Made by a program: the position numbers and the translations under genes. 64,000 bases of DNA from Coprobacter secundus. Lineage in GTDB: Bacteria > Bacteroidota > Bacteroidia > Bacteroidales > Coprobacteraceae. Shown here piece after piece: positions 47,125 through 56,763 of this stretch. The DNA lies in assembly GCA_000803105.1 (NCBI GenBank), contig JTDA01000002.1, forward strand, positions 62,001 through 126,000, given 5' to 3'. Within the stretch, counting starts at the first letter, position 1, and each line of letters begins with the position of its first letter. Under the pieces are notes generated by a model. It was not told the origin of the DNA, did no database searches, and worked only from the letters and a program-made list of their open reading frames with translations.

Positions 47125-48434
47125 ATTTTCTTCAACTCTGCATGCTTGAAATAATGAAATAAAATCTGGTTATATGTATATCCCTGACTACCCATTACTG
47201 CTGCTCCAATCTGACAAAGGCCTACTCCATGCCCCCATCCGGCTCCAGTTAAAGTAAATAGTACCGGTACTCCATCAAAACCGACTTCTTTGTCAACAAC
47301 AAAAGCGGAACTATAAAGATGTGTTGGAGACAAAGTACGGCGAATCATCAACTCTTTGCCAATAATTATACTTCTGCATGAGCCTACTATCTGAAGGCGA
47401 ATAATACGTCCTGAATCACCACGAACCAGCGGTTTCAAATCAAGAATATCACCCAAGTCAATATTTAGTCGATTCTTAATTATAGAAGCAATTTCTTTCT
47501 GAGTATATTTGATTTGCCAACGATAAAAATCCGGGGTCTCCCGATCATAATTATTTAAAACCTGATTTAATATACTTTCGTCCACAGTATTACAAAAAGC
47601 TTCCGGCAAACTACGAATAAAATTCTCAGCTTCTTGCTCATTAACTAAATGAGGCATCTGACTTCCAGCTTCTCTATCATAAACCGGTACTAAATAAGGA
47701 TGAGGCATGTCTTCCCAACAGTTCTCAAAACGTTCACTTATACCTCCACAACATTTTGAAAAACGGGCATCACATATTTCTCCATTATACATTAACACTT
47801 CTCCCCGAGTATATTGTACAGCGTCTGTCACCTGTGGTGCCGAAACTCGCGTTACCCCCTGATAACGCTGACAATGGTCATCGGCGCATACGTCAAACAA
47901 AAGGTGATCTTCTCTGTCGAACCAACGAATGATTTCATCAGAAGCCTGCTCTTGTAAATGAGGGCTCTTCTTTTTCTGAGAACCGGCTAATTGTGCCAAC
48001 AACCAACTACGAGAGATAACGGCATGAGCTTGTAGAAGTGCTGTTGATGCAGTCGCTTTCATCTCCGATGATATGACACTGGCCAAATATGTCTCCAATA
48101 ATACCCGATTAATAGCCCAAATCTCCTTCCCATCGGAAATAACTTTCAACTCTCCCGGAAAACATAACTTTTCTTCTCTTTCCCAATGAAATTGGATCCC
48201 AATAGTTACATTATATAAATCAAAAGAATTACTATATTGCATCGGAGTAAAGCTCAAAGCATCAAAAACTTCGCCCCGGAACAAAATTCCTTTCGCTGTC
48301 CATATAGCTTTATAGTATCCCGGCACAATCTCATCTGTACCATTCAACAAAAACTCTCCGTTCAAGGCAAATTCAATTTGCTGATGATGCAAAATACCTA
48401 CCTCTATAAATGGTTCTGATTGCAGCATAGTCAT
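47118..48434 (-). CDS. SpoIID/LytB-domain protein
   Basis: 438 residues without an obvious signal peptide. The SpoIID domain starts near residue 125 (LLETYLASVISSEM, then LLQAHAVISRSWLLAQ) and includes the Cys/His-bearing CADDHCQRYQGVTR, FSKCCGGISE and the C-terminal GAGWGHGVGLCQIGA. SpoIID of Bacillus is a lytic transglycosylase that acts on stem-peptide-free glycan; LytB-type relatives enhance amidases. Divergence from a MurK-MurQ-AmpG cluster supports a role in cell-wall turnover. The missing signal peptide is odd; a second ATG two codons downstream does not change this. Confidence 0.88.
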   Translation of the reverse strand: MTMLQSEPFIEVGILHHQQIEFALNGEFLLNGTDEIVPGYYKAIWTAKGILFRGEVFDALSFTPMQYSNSFDLYNVTIGIQFHWEREEKLCFPGELKVISDGKEIWAINRVLLETYLASVISSEMKATASTALLQAHAVISRSWLLAQLAGSQKKKSPHLQEQASDEIIRWFDREDHLLFDVCADDHCQRYQGVTRVSAPQVTDAVQYTRGEVLMYNGEICDARFSKCCGGISERFENCWEDMPHPYLVPVYDREAGSQMPHLVNEQEAENFIRSLPEAFCNTVDESILNQVLNNYDRETPDFYRWQIKYTQKEIASIIKNRLNIDLGDILDLKPLVRGDSGRIIRLQIVGSCRSIIIGKELMIRRTLSPTHLYSSAFVVDKEVGFDGVPVLFTLTGAGWGHGVGLCQIGAAVMGSQGYTYNQILFHYFKHAELKKIY

Positions 48435-48452
48435 TTTTCACTTTTTTCTAAC

Positions 48453-48478
48453 CACAAAGTAACACAAAGTTTTCAGTA
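48453..48478. repeat. Partial copy of a dispersed palindromic repeat
   Basis: This stretch, beginning ACCACAAAG and containing ACACAAAG and TTTTCAGT, resembles one half of the palindrome at 62052-62101 (ACCACAGA, ACACAAAA, TTTTGAGT). It lies in the divergent region between spoIID-like and kinase genes. Confidence 0.35.
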
Positions 48479-48544
48479 GTTTATCAATAAACGCAATGTG
48501 TTCTGAATATTTTTTAATAAATTGCAACCTCAAATAGTACCTAA

Positions 48545-49387
48545 ATGACAACACTAATTGCTGATAGCGGTTCGACCAAAACCGACTGGTGTTTAATAAC
48601 CGAAAACCAGTCAATCCAAATCTCTACTCCGGGTATAAATCCTTTTTTTCAAAACGAACAAGAAATAAAACAACTTTTATGTGAAGAACTTTTACCTAAA
48701 ATCCAAGCTTCGACAATAAATCATATTCACTTTTTTGGAGCTGGATGCATAGGGAGATCTGCTTGTAACCTATTATATCGTCCTCTACATGAACTCTTCT
48801 GTACTTCTGATATAGAAATTGCAAGTGACCTCTTAGGGGCCGCCCGATCATTATGCGGAAACCGTAGTGGTATTGCCTGCATTTTGGGAACAGGTTCTAA
48901 TTCATGCTTATATGACGGCAAAAATATCACAAGAAATATTCCACCTTTGGGATTCATTCTCGGAGATGAAGGTAGCGGTAACGCACTGGGGAAAAGACTG
49001 ATTTCCGATTGTCTGAAAGGCATACTTCCTACAGGAATCATTCAACAATTCCTGAATAAATATCACCTTACACAAGCTGATATTTTACAATCGGTATATC
49101 AAGAATCATTCCCAAATCGTTATTTGGCCTCATTTACACCCTTTTTGAGTGAAAACATACATGTTCCAGAAATAAGGCAACTTGTAGAAGAATGCTTCTG
49201 CGCTTTCTTCGAACGTAACCTACAATTATATAATATTCCTAATGCTGAAATTCATTTTACAGGTTCAATAGCCTGGCATTTCAAAGAAATATTACAAAGA
49301 CTATCCAAACAATACGGTTTTATTGTCAAAAATATCACACGTAGGCCAATAGAGGGTCTTATACGTTATTATGAAACAATATACTAA
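48545..49387 (+). CDS. BadF/BadG-family sugar kinase, MurK-like (MurNAc/GlcNAc kinase)
   Basis: 280 residues, ASKHA fold. Phosphate-1 loop LIADSGSTKTDWCLI at residues 4-18, IACILGTGSNSCLYDG near 114-129, and GDEGSGNALGKRL near 142. This is the N-acetylglucosamine-kinase-like branch of the BadF family. MurK of Tannerella forsythia, which phosphorylates MurNAc, belongs to it. Immediately followed (2 bases) by murQ, whose substrate is MurNAc-6-phosphate, so MurNAc is the most likely substrate; GlcNAc or glucosamine remain possible. Confidence 0.86.
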   Translation: MTTLIADSGSTKTDWCLITENQSIQISTPGINPFFQNEQEIKQLLCEELLPKIQASTINHIHFFGAGCIGRSACNLLYRPLHELFCTSDIEIASDLLGAARSLCGNRSGIACILGTGSNSCLYDGKNITRNIPPLGFILGDEGSGNALGKRLISDCLKGILPTGIIQQFLNKYHLTQADILQSVYQESFPNRYLASFTPFLSENIHVPEIRQLVEECFCAFFERNLQLYNIPNAEIHFTGSIAWHFKEILQRLSKQYGFIVKNITRRPIEGLIRYYETIY

Positions 49388-49389
49388 TT

Positions 49390-50205
49390 ATGAGTTTCGA
49401 AAAAATCACAGAAAAATCGTCTTTATACGAAAATTTAGAAAAAAAGTCGATACACGAATTATTAGTCGACATCAACAATGAAGATAAAAAAGTACCTGGA
49501 GCTGTCGAAAAAGCTATACCTCAGATTGAGAAACTGGCAGAGGCCATAATAAAACGAATGCAATGCGGTGGCCGTATATTCTATATGGGAGCTGGAACAA
49601 GTGGAAGACTTGGAGTTTTAGATGCTTCTGAAATACCACCCACTTACGGTATGCCCAATACCTTTGTCATAGGACTAATTGCCGGAGGGGACAAAGCTTT
49701 ACGCAACCCAGTAGAGGCAGCCGAAGACAGTACAGACAAAGGCTGGCAAGAATTACAAGAACACAAAATAAATAGAAAAGACACTGTTATCGGTATTGCT
49801 GCATCGGGAACTACCCCATATGTTATAGGTGCACTAAAACATTGCCGAGAAAACGGTATTCTTACAGCTTGTATTACCTGTAATCCGAACTCGCCAGTAG
49901 CAGAACAGGCGGATATTCCCATTGAAGTAATTGTCGGGCCAGAATTTGTAACCGGAAGTACTCGAATGAAATCGGGAACAGCCCAAAAGCTTGTCCTTAA
50001 TATGATTACTACCAGTGTCATGATAAAATTAGGGAGGGTAAAAGGCAACAGAATGGTAAATATGCAACTGACAAATAAAAAATTGGTAGACCGTGGTACA
50101 CGCATGATTATGGAAGAAACTCATTTGGAATACGATGACGCTAAAAATCTATTGCTATTATATGGTTCTGTGAAAAAGGCTATCGATTCATATTCAAAAA
50201 AATAA
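49390..50205 (+). CDS. murQ: N-acetylmuramic acid 6-phosphate etherase MurQ
   Basis: 271 residues. Single SIS-domain lyase that splits the D-lactyl ether of MurNAc-6-P to give GlcNAc-6-P. Motifs are MGAGTSGRLGVLDASEIPPT, split across residues 66-85 with catalytic E81, AAEDSTDKG with E112, and FVTGSTRMKSGTAQK. All are intact. It sits between the kinase and a glycosyltransferase in what looks like a MurNAc salvage operon. Confidence 0.96.
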   Translation: MSFEKITEKSSLYENLEKKSIHELLVDINNEDKKVPGAVEKAIPQIEKLAEAIIKRMQCGGRIFYMGAGTSGRLGVLDASEIPPTYGMPNTFVIGLIAGGDKALRNPVEAAEDSTDKGWQELQEHKINRKDTVIGIAASGTTPYVIGALKHCRENGILTACITCNPNSPVAEQADIPIEVIVGPEFVTGSTRMKSGTAQKLVLNMITTSVMIKLGRVKGNRMVNMQLTNKKLVDRGTRMIMEETHLEYDDAKNLLLLYGSVKKAIDSYSKK

Positions 50206-50210
50206 TAATT

Positions 50211-51674
50211 ATGAAAAATATCACCTGCTTCTTCAATTATATTTCAGATACACAAATAAAGCCTACTGTGGCTGCCCTTACTAACCACGTAGACATCCAT
50301 AAAATTTTTTTATTATATACAGGCAACTTCGCTCCACAAATATCCGGATGTATTCCCATTCACATTGATATGCTTCATTCCTCAAATACTGTACGACTTA
50401 TCTCCGAATATGCACAAACTCCTTACATATTAGTGGGACTGGGAAATACGTCTCTCTATCTTAACGAATATGGTATTGAACGGATGTTACAAATTGCAGA
50501 AGATACTCAAGCAGGAATATTATATTCTGATTCATACCAAATAAACAAAAATATCAGAATTCCTCATCCTGTAATCGATTACCAATTAGGAAGTTTACGC
50601 GATGATTTCGACTTCGGGAATCTTCAACTATACCAAACATCTGCTCTTAAAAAATTTACTAAATCAGATAATTCGACTTTTCAGTTTGCCGGTTGGTATA
50701 ACTTGAGACTAAAAATATCACAACATTATAATATCATACATATACATGAATATTTATATACCGATATAGCAACAGATACTCGAAACTCAGGTGAAAAGCA
50801 GTTCGACTACGTAGACTCTAAAAACAGAGAAGTACAAATAGAAATGGAACAAGCCTGCACTCAACATTTGAAAGATATCAATGGATGGTTGCCGGCTACT
50901 CACAAAAAAATAGATGTGACTACCGCAACTTTCCCTTTAGAAGCTTCGGTAATAATCCCTGTATATAATCGTGAAAGAACCATTGCCGACGCAATACGTT
51001 CTGTACTGAAACAAGAATGCAACTTCCCATTTAATGTCATCATTATCGATAATCACTCGACTGATAGTACTGGAAAAGAAATAGCACAATTTATCAAAGA
51101 TACTCGTGTAATACATCTCATTCCTGAACAAAATAACTTAGGTATAGGAGGATGTTGGAACCTGGGAATTCATCATCCAATGTGTGGCAAATTTGCCGTT
51201 CAACTCGACAGTGACGACATCTATAAAGACCGACACACATTACAAAAAATAGTCGACACTTTTTATCAAGAAAAATGTGGTATGGTAATAGGCAGTTATG
51301 TCATGACAGACTTCAATATGCAAGTAATACCTCCCGGAATAATAGATCATCGTGAATGGAGTGACGAGAATGGATGCAACAATGCACTACGTATCAATGG
51401 ATTAGGAGCACCTCGAGCATTTTATACTCCATTATTACGTCAGATAAAAGTTCCTAATACTAATTATGGAGAAGATTATGCACTCGGATTGCGCTTTTCA
51501 AGGGAATATCGTATCGGACGCATTTATGATGTAATCTACCTATGCCGCCGCTGGGAAGGAAATTCGGATGCAGCATTGAATATAGAACAAATAAATGCCA
51601 ACAATTTATATAAAGATAGCCTAAGAACCTATGAATTGATGGCTCGGATACAAATGAATCGGAAACAAAAATAG
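50211..51674 (+). CDS. Two-domain protein with C-terminal family 2 glycosyltransferase
   Basis: 487 residues. The C-terminal half (about 245-480) is a clear GT-A domain: ASVIIPVYNRERTIADAIRSVL, IIDNHSTDSTGK and the metal site QLDSDDIYKD. The N-terminal half (1-235) looks like a degenerate second GT-A-like domain (ACFLLY-type start, YLNEYGIERMLQIAEDTQ, ILYSDSY) with no complete DXD motif. There is no membrane segment. Its place between murQ and a DUF4922 gene, 6 bases after murQ, indicates co-transcription, but no known salvage step needs a glycosyltransferase, so the role is open. Confidence 0.8.
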   Translation: MKNITCFFNYISDTQIKPTVAALTNHVDIHKIFLLYTGNFAPQISGCIPIHIDMLHSSNTVRLISEYAQTPYILVGLGNTSLYLNEYGIERMLQIAEDTQAGILYSDSYQINKNIRIPHPVIDYQLGSLRDDFDFGNLQLYQTSALKKFTKSDNSTFQFAGWYNLRLKISQHYNIIHIHEYLYTDIATDTRNSGEKQFDYVDSKNREVQIEMEQACTQHLKDINGWLPATHKKIDVTTATFPLEASVIIPVYNRERTIADAIRSVLKQECNFPFNVIIIDNHSTDSTGKEIAQFIKDTRVIHLIPEQNNLGIGGCWNLGIHHPMCGKFAVQLDSDDIYKDRHTLQKIVDTFYQEKCGMVIGSYVMTDFNMQVIPPGIIDHREWSDENGCNNALRINGLGAPRAFYTPLLRQIKVPNTNYGEDYALGLRFSREYRIGRIYDVIYLCRRWEGNSDAALNIEQINANNLYKDSLRTYELMARIQMNRKQK

Positions 51675-51676
51675 CT

Positions 51677-52609
51677 ATGGATTTACAACAAGAAGTTTCA
51701 AATCTGTTTGTCCAACAAATAAAAGACTGGAAACTGGCCAGTCAAAATTACAAAGTATTAGAAACAGTTTTATCTCGGGAGTTAACTGTCGGAGGCATAA
51801 AAATTTCCATACAATTCAACCCAGCCAGAATACAATCGACAAATGCAGCGGTTTCGGCTACAGCCGTCAATAAACGCCCGTGCTTTCTTTGCCCTGGAAA
51901 CCGTCCTAAAGAACAAGGATATATCCCTTACAACAACAAATATCTAATTTTAGTAAATCCTTATCCTATTTTTCCAAAACATTTTACAATTCCCTATACA
52001 ATACATTCGCCACAACAGATAGAACACCACTTGCCCGACATGCTAAATATTGCATCGGAATTGTCTGACTACATTTTGTTCTATAACGGTCCACAATGCG
52101 GGGCATCTGCACCTGACCACATGCATTTCCAGGCTGGGAACAAAGGATTTCTTCCACTAGAAAAAGATTGGGAAATCATAAAAAATCAGGGGAAAATCCT
52201 TGTTCAAACGAAATCTCTTACCGTATTTCACCTGCCACAATATCCTCAAGCAGTATTCATTGCGGAATCAAATAAAAAAGAAGAAATTATAAATCTCTTC
52301 GACTACTTTACCACTTTACTACCGATTGACCAAAGTAGTAAAGAGATTATGGTCAACCTTCTCTGCCTTTTTGACAACGGAATATGGAGATTATACATTA
52401 TGCCCAGAAAAGCACATCGCCCGACCCAATATTACAATTCTCAAAAACTAATCAGCCCTGGAGCTGTCGATGTCAGCGGAGTCATTATTACTCCAAGAGA
52501 ATCGGATTTTATCGAATTAACCAATCAAGAAGCTGAAGATATACTAAAGCAAGTATCCATCACTCCTGAAACTACCCATTTTATATGCGATCAGCTAATA
52601 AAAATATAA
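51677..52609 (+). CDS. DUF4922 HIT-like nucleotidyltransferase/phosphorylase
   Basis: 310 residues. HIT-superfamily signature PDHMHFQAGN (HxHxQ-type, near residue 153), with a CFLCPGN Cys pair near 70 that may bind zinc, and a second C-terminal HIT-like half (RLYIMPRKAHRPTQYY). Related HIT proteins are Ap4A phosphorylase and GDP-hexose phosphorylases (GalT fold), which exchange phosphate and nucleoside mono-phosphate on nucleotide sugars. It begins 2 bases after the glycosyltransferase gene. Together they could form or consume an NDP-sugar, but the substrate is unknown. Confidence 0.75.
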   Translation: MDLQQEVSNLFVQQIKDWKLASQNYKVLETVLSRELTVGGIKISIQFNPARIQSTNAAVSATAVNKRPCFLCPGNRPKEQGYIPYNNKYLILVNPYPIFPKHFTIPYTIHSPQQIEHHLPDMLNIASELSDYILFYNGPQCGASAPDHMHFQAGNKGFLPLEKDWEIIKNQGKILVQTKSLTVFHLPQYPQAVFIAESNKKEEIINLFDYFTTLLPIDQSSKEIMVNLLCLFDNGIWRLYIMPRKAHRPTQYYNSQKLISPGAVDVSGVIITPRESDFIELTNQEAEDILKQVSITPETTHFICDQLIKI

Positions 52610-52611
52610 GT

Positions 52612-53886
52612 ATGCTTTTTCCCCATAAAATATCTCCATGGAAATGGATTCCTTCCTTATATTTTGCTCAAGGAATACCCTATGTCACAGTAATGACAAT
52701 AGCCGTTATTTTTTATAAACGAATGGAAATTTCCAATACAGACATTGCTTTATATACCAGTTGGCTTTATTTACCATGGGTGCTAAAACCTTTATGGAGC
52801 CCATTTATAGATATCCTCAAAACTAAACGGTGGTGGATTATATCCATGCAAATACTAATTGGAGCTGGACTTGCCGGTGTAGCATTTTGTATCCCTGCTT
52901 CCCTCTTCTTTCAAGCGACATTAGCCTTCTTCTGGTTATTAGCTTTTGCTTCTGCAACTCACGACATAGCGGCCGACGGTTTCTATATGTTAGCACTCAA
53001 CAGCCATGAACAATCCTTATATGTAGGTATCCGAAATACATTTTATCGAATAGCCATGATTTCCGGACAAGGTTTACTTATTATGTTGGCAGGAATTCTT
53101 GAAATACATACCGAGAATATCTCTTTAGCTTGGAGTATCACATTTTTCATTCTTTCCGGAATTTTTATCATGATTTGTCTATATCACAAGTACATTCTAC
53201 CTTATCCGCCAGAAGATAAAGTTTCCGGAAATATCTATACTGCAAAAACGATATGGAAAGAATTTTTACAAACGTTTATCTCCTTTTTTAAAAAGAAAGA
53301 AATTGTCTCCGGACTATTTTTCATGTTAACATTTCGCTTATCAGAATCTCAACTATTAAAATTAGCGTCACCTTTCATGCTCGACCCCAAAGAAGCCGGA
53401 GGATTAGAACTAACTACCGGAGAAGTCGGACTCGTATATGGAACCGTCGGTGTATTGGCTCTTACTATCGGAGGAATTATTGGTGGTATAGTTGCTTCTC
53501 GCCAAGGCCTCAAGTTTTGGCTTTGGCCAATGACACTGGCTATAACACTCCCTAATTTAGTATATGTATATCTATCATATTTACAACCCAATAATCTGAT
53601 ACTAATCAACTCTGCAGTCGCAATAGAACAATTTGGATATGGATTTGGATTCACCGCTTATATGCTTTATATGATAAGTTTTGCCAACGGAAAACATAAA
53701 ACAGCCCATTATGCCATCTGTACTGCATTTATGGCTTTGGGAATGATGCTACCCGGAATGATAGCCGGATGGCTACAAGATATGATCGGATATAAACAAT
53801 TCTTTATTTGGGTTATGATATGTACACTACCGGCTTACTTATCAGTAGCATTTTTAAAAGTTGATCCCAAATTCGGAAAGAAATAA
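52612..53886 (+). CDS. AmpG-like MFS muropeptide/MurNAc permease
   Basis: 424 residues from the ATG at 52612, 2 bases after the DUF4922 stop. Twelve membrane helices; the AmpG signature is present in WIPSLYFAQGIPYVTVMTIA, SWLYLPWVLKPLWSPFID, ATHDIAADGFYML and the GFTAYMLYMISFANGKHKTAHYAI region. AmpG imports GlcNAc-anhydroMurNAc peptides. In this operon, with a MurK-like kinase and MurQ, it would deliver MurNAc or anhydro-muropeptide to the cytoplasm. Confidence 0.9.
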   Translation: MLFPHKISPWKWIPSLYFAQGIPYVTVMTIAVIFYKRMEISNTDIALYTSWLYLPWVLKPLWSPFIDILKTKRWWIISMQILIGAGLAGVAFCIPASLFFQATLAFFWLLAFASATHDIAADGFYMLALNSHEQSLYVGIRNTFYRIAMISGQGLLIMLAGILEIHTENISLAWSITFFILSGIFIMICLYHKYILPYPPEDKVSGNIYTAKTIWKEFLQTFISFFKKKEIVSGLFFMLTFRLSESQLLKLASPFMLDPKEAGGLELTTGEVGLVYGTVGVLALTIGGIIGGIVASRQGLKFWLWPMTLAITLPNLVYVYLSYLQPNNLILINSAVAIEQFGYGFGFTAYMLYMISFANGKHKTAHYAICTAFMALGMMLPGMIAGWLQDMIGYKQFFIWVMICTLPAYLSVAFLKVDPKFGKK

Positions 53887-53956
53887 AATACTTTTTCTCA
53901 CTAAGGATACTTTGAACTGAAAAAATATATAATTTCGCTATAAAAATATCTCAAAA

Positions 53957-55243
53957 ATGGAAATAAATGATTTATACACTCTCTATAAACAATATCCTAC
54001 AATAACCACAGATAGCCGGAAATGTGTACCCGGTTCTATTTTTTTCGCTTTAAAGGGTGAAAATTTTAATGGAAACCAATTTGCTACTCAAGCACTAAAA
54101 GAAGGTTGTTCTTATGCTATTGTAGATGAGGCCGATTATGTTACAGATGATAAACGCATCATATTAGTAGATAATTGTTTGTCAACCCTCCAAGCTCTCG
54201 CTCACTATCATCGGAAGATTTTGGGATTACCTATCATCGGTATTACAGGAACTAACGGAAAAACAACAACTAAAGAATTGACAGCAGCTTGCCTTGCTCA
54301 AAAATTTAATGTATTGGCAACTGAAGGTAACCTAAATAACCATATTGGGGTTCCTTTAACTTTATTGAAGCTAACCTCTTCTCACGAAATTGCAATCATC
54401 GAAATGGGTGCCAGTCATCCTGGCGATATAAAAGAGCTGGTAGAGATTACCGAACCCAATTACGGAATAATTACGAATGTAGGGAAAGCTCATTTACAAG
54501 GTTTCGGCTCATTCGAAGGTGTATTACAGACCAAATGTGAAATGTATGACTTTATACGAACACATAAAGGCCATATTTTTATACAACATGAAAACCTTTA
54601 TTTACAGCCTCAAAGCAATGGCATCGAAAAAACAGAATATGGGATATCTGAAAATCTCTTTATCAGTGGAAGTATTATAGACTGTTCGCCATTTCTCTTC
54701 TTCGAAATGAAACATAATAATATATCTATAAAAATTCAAACACAGCTGATTGGTAGTTATAATCTCACAAATGCATTAGCTGCTGCTGCAATAGCCGTAT
54801 ATTTCGGAGTAAAGCCAAACAAAATAAAAGATGCTATCGAAACATACATTCCACAAAACAAACGTTCTCAATTACAAAAAACAAAATATAATACACTGAT
54901 TATAGATGCTTATAACGCCAATCCTACCAGCATGGGAGCTGCTCTTGACAATTTTGTTCAAATAAAAGCTAACCACAAGGCCGTTATACTCGGGAATATG
55001 GGTGAACTCGGTATTGAAAGTGAAAATGAGCATCGAAAAATAATAGGCAGACTTCAAGAAGCAAACTTTGACAAAGTTTTATTATCCGGAAACGAATTCT
55101 GCAAAATAGATAATAATTTTGAATGTTTTTCCAGCACTAATAACCTAATTGAAGAACTTAAAAAGAATCCATTAAAAGGATATACAATTTTAATAAAAGG
55201 CTCAAGAAGTACTCAATTAGAACGGTGCATCGAATGGCTATAA
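53957..55243 (+). CDS. murF: UDP-N-acetylmuramoyl-tripeptide--D-Ala-D-Ala ligase MurF
   Basis: 428 residues. N-terminal domain TTDSRKCVPGSIFFALKG (residues 17-34), ATP loop GITGTNGKTTTKE at 96-107, AIIEMGASHPGDIKEL in the central domain, and the C-terminal ligase domain with IIDAYNANPTSM. It adds D-Ala-D-Ala to the UDP-MurNAc tripeptide, the last cytoplasmic step of stem-peptide synthesis. It stands alone, with a weak -7 box (TAATTTCG, 53930-53937, one mismatch) just upstream. Its distance from the dcw cluster is usual for Bacteroidetes. Confidence 0.96.
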   Translation: MEINDLYTLYKQYPTITTDSRKCVPGSIFFALKGENFNGNQFATQALKEGCSYAIVDEADYVTDDKRIILVDNCLSTLQALAHYHRKILGLPIIGITGTNGKTTTKELTAACLAQKFNVLATEGNLNNHIGVPLTLLKLTSSHEIAIIEMGASHPGDIKELVEITEPNYGIITNVGKAHLQGFGSFEGVLQTKCEMYDFIRTHKGHIFIQHENLYLQPQSNGIEKTEYGISENLFISGSIIDCSPFLFFEMKHNNISIKIQTQLIGSYNLTNALAAAAIAVYFGVKPNKIKDAIETYIPQNKRSQLQKTKYNTLIIDAYNANPTSMGAALDNFVQIKANHKAVILGNMGELGIESENEHRKIIGRLQEANFDKVLLSGNEFCKIDNNFECFSSTNNLIEELKKNPLKGYTILIKGSRSTQLERCIEWL

Positions 55244-55390
55244 TCTCTTTTGAAATTACAATTTGTTATTTTTTTATAGCTAATAGTCAACATAAGAAGA
55301 CAAAAATTTTATTCAAAATTCACATTCAATAGAGATAACTTAACACAAATATATCCTAACCAGACTTTCTAATATTTAAAGTTTTATTAT

Positions 55391-55398
55391 TACTTTTG
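55391..55398 (+). promoter_or_regulatory. -7 box for the M24 peptidase gene
   Basis: TACTTTTG is a full match to TAnnTTTG, followed by GC as in the other strong boxes of this window. It would give a leader of about 80 bases. The rest of the 244-base gap after murF (55244-55487) shows nothing else. Confidence 0.55.
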
Positions 55399-55487
55399 CG
55401 AACAAAGATGTTATTCCTAAACTATAAAAATAGGGAAACTCTTTAAAAATTTATTTTATTACTTATAAATAAAATAAGACAAAGACA

Positions 55488-56663
55488 ATGTATACGGCTA
55501 AGTTCTTACCAGAAATAGAGCTTCGAAAAACTAAATTGCAAAATGCAATGAAAAATGCCGAAGCTGATGCAATGCTGATTAGCAGCAACACTAATTTATT
55601 TTATACATCGGGACGTATTTTCTGTGGATACACTTACATTCCTGTAGAGGGGGAGATACTATTCTTTGTACGTCGGCCTGTCGATCTCAAAGGTGATAAC
55701 GTCATATATATACGTAAACCAGAAGATATACCTGCTATAATGCATGAACGAGGAATAAATATGCCTCAGAAACTCTTATTAGAAGATGACGTTCTTACTT
55801 ATAATGAGAGAATACGCTTAGCGACAATTTTTACAAATGCCACTTTTGACAACAGTTCCCAAATTATACGGAATGTAAGAGCAATAAAGACTCCATACGA
55901 AATAGAGTTAATCCGTGAATCAGCAGCCAAACATGCAAGCATGTATCACCGTATACCAGCAGAATATAAAGATGGAATGTCCGATACAGAATTTTCCATA
56001 GAATTAGAACGGCTTGCTCGTTTACACGGCTCTTTAGGTATAGTTCGTATTTTTGGCTCAAGTATGGAAATATATATGGGCAGTTTACTTTCCGGAGACA
56101 ATGCCGACACTCCATCTCCATACGATTTCGCATTAGGAGGTGCAGGACTAAACAGTTCTCTTCCTATCGGATGTAATGGAGCAATGATACGACCAGGAAC
56201 AACCGTCATGGTCGATATAGGAGGAAATTTCACAGGATACATGTCTGATTTAAGCCGAGTATTTTCTCTTGGAGAAATACCAGAATTAGCACAAAATGCA
56301 CATCAAGTGGCTTTACAAATACAAGATGCAATTATTGAAAAAGGTAGGCCTGGTGTCCCTGTAGCAGAACTATATGAATTAGCTTTGAACACCGCTAAAC
56401 AAGCAGGCCTCGAAGAATATTTTATGGGACATAGGCAACATGCTGGTTTCATTGGCCACGGTGTGGGAATTGAATTAAATGAAAAACCGGTGTTGGCACC
56501 TCGTTCAAAAGAAATTCTAGAAGAAAATATGGTCTTTGCCTTAGAACCTAAATTCGTCATACCCCATGTTGGAGCTGTCGGTATCGAGAATACACTTTTA
56601 GTCACTAAAACGGGAATAGAAAAAATAACACATTGTCCTGAAGAAATCATCCCATTAGACTGA
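55488..56663 (+). CDS. M24 metallopeptidase, Xaa-Pro aminopeptidase type
   Basis: 391 residues. N-terminal creatinase-like domain (1-140), then the pita-bread M24 domain with the five metal ligands in order: D243 (VMVDIGGN), D254 (YMSDLSRVF), H324 (GFIGHGVGIEL), E353 (FALEPKF) and E367 (VGIENTLLV). All are present, so it should be an active di-metal aminopeptidase releasing N-terminal residues before proline; a creatinase-like non-peptide substrate is not excluded. Monocistronic, with its own promoter and a strong terminator. Confidence 0.9.
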   Translation: MYTAKFLPEIELRKTKLQNAMKNAEADAMLISSNTNLFYTSGRIFCGYTYIPVEGEILFFVRRPVDLKGDNVIYIRKPEDIPAIMHERGINMPQKLLLEDDVLTYNERIRLATIFTNATFDNSSQIIRNVRAIKTPYEIELIRESAAKHASMYHRIPAEYKDGMSDTEFSIELERLARLHGSLGIVRIFGSSMEIYMGSLLSGDNADTPSPYDFALGGAGLNSSLPIGCNGAMIRPGTTVMVDIGGNFTGYMSDLSRVFSLGEIPELAQNAHQVALQIQDAIIEKGRPGVPVAELYELALNTAKQAGLEEYFMGHRQHAGFIGHGVGIELNEKPVLAPRSKEILEENMVFALEPKFVIPHVGAVGIENTLLVTKTGIEKITHCPEEIIPLD

Positions 56664-56693
56664 ATCGATAAAATTCTCATTATATAGTTTCTT

Positions 56694-56733
56694 AAGGCAT
56701 ATTTATTCGAATCATTGATAAATATGCCTTTTT
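56694..56733 (+). terminator. Rho-independent terminator after the M24 gene
   Basis: AAGGCATATTTAT (56694-56706) and ATAAATATGCCTT (56718-56730) form a perfect 13-bp stem with an 11-base loop, followed by a T-run. Confidence 0.8.
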
Positions 56734-56763
56734 ATTATACTTATTAAAAATAATCAAACAGAT

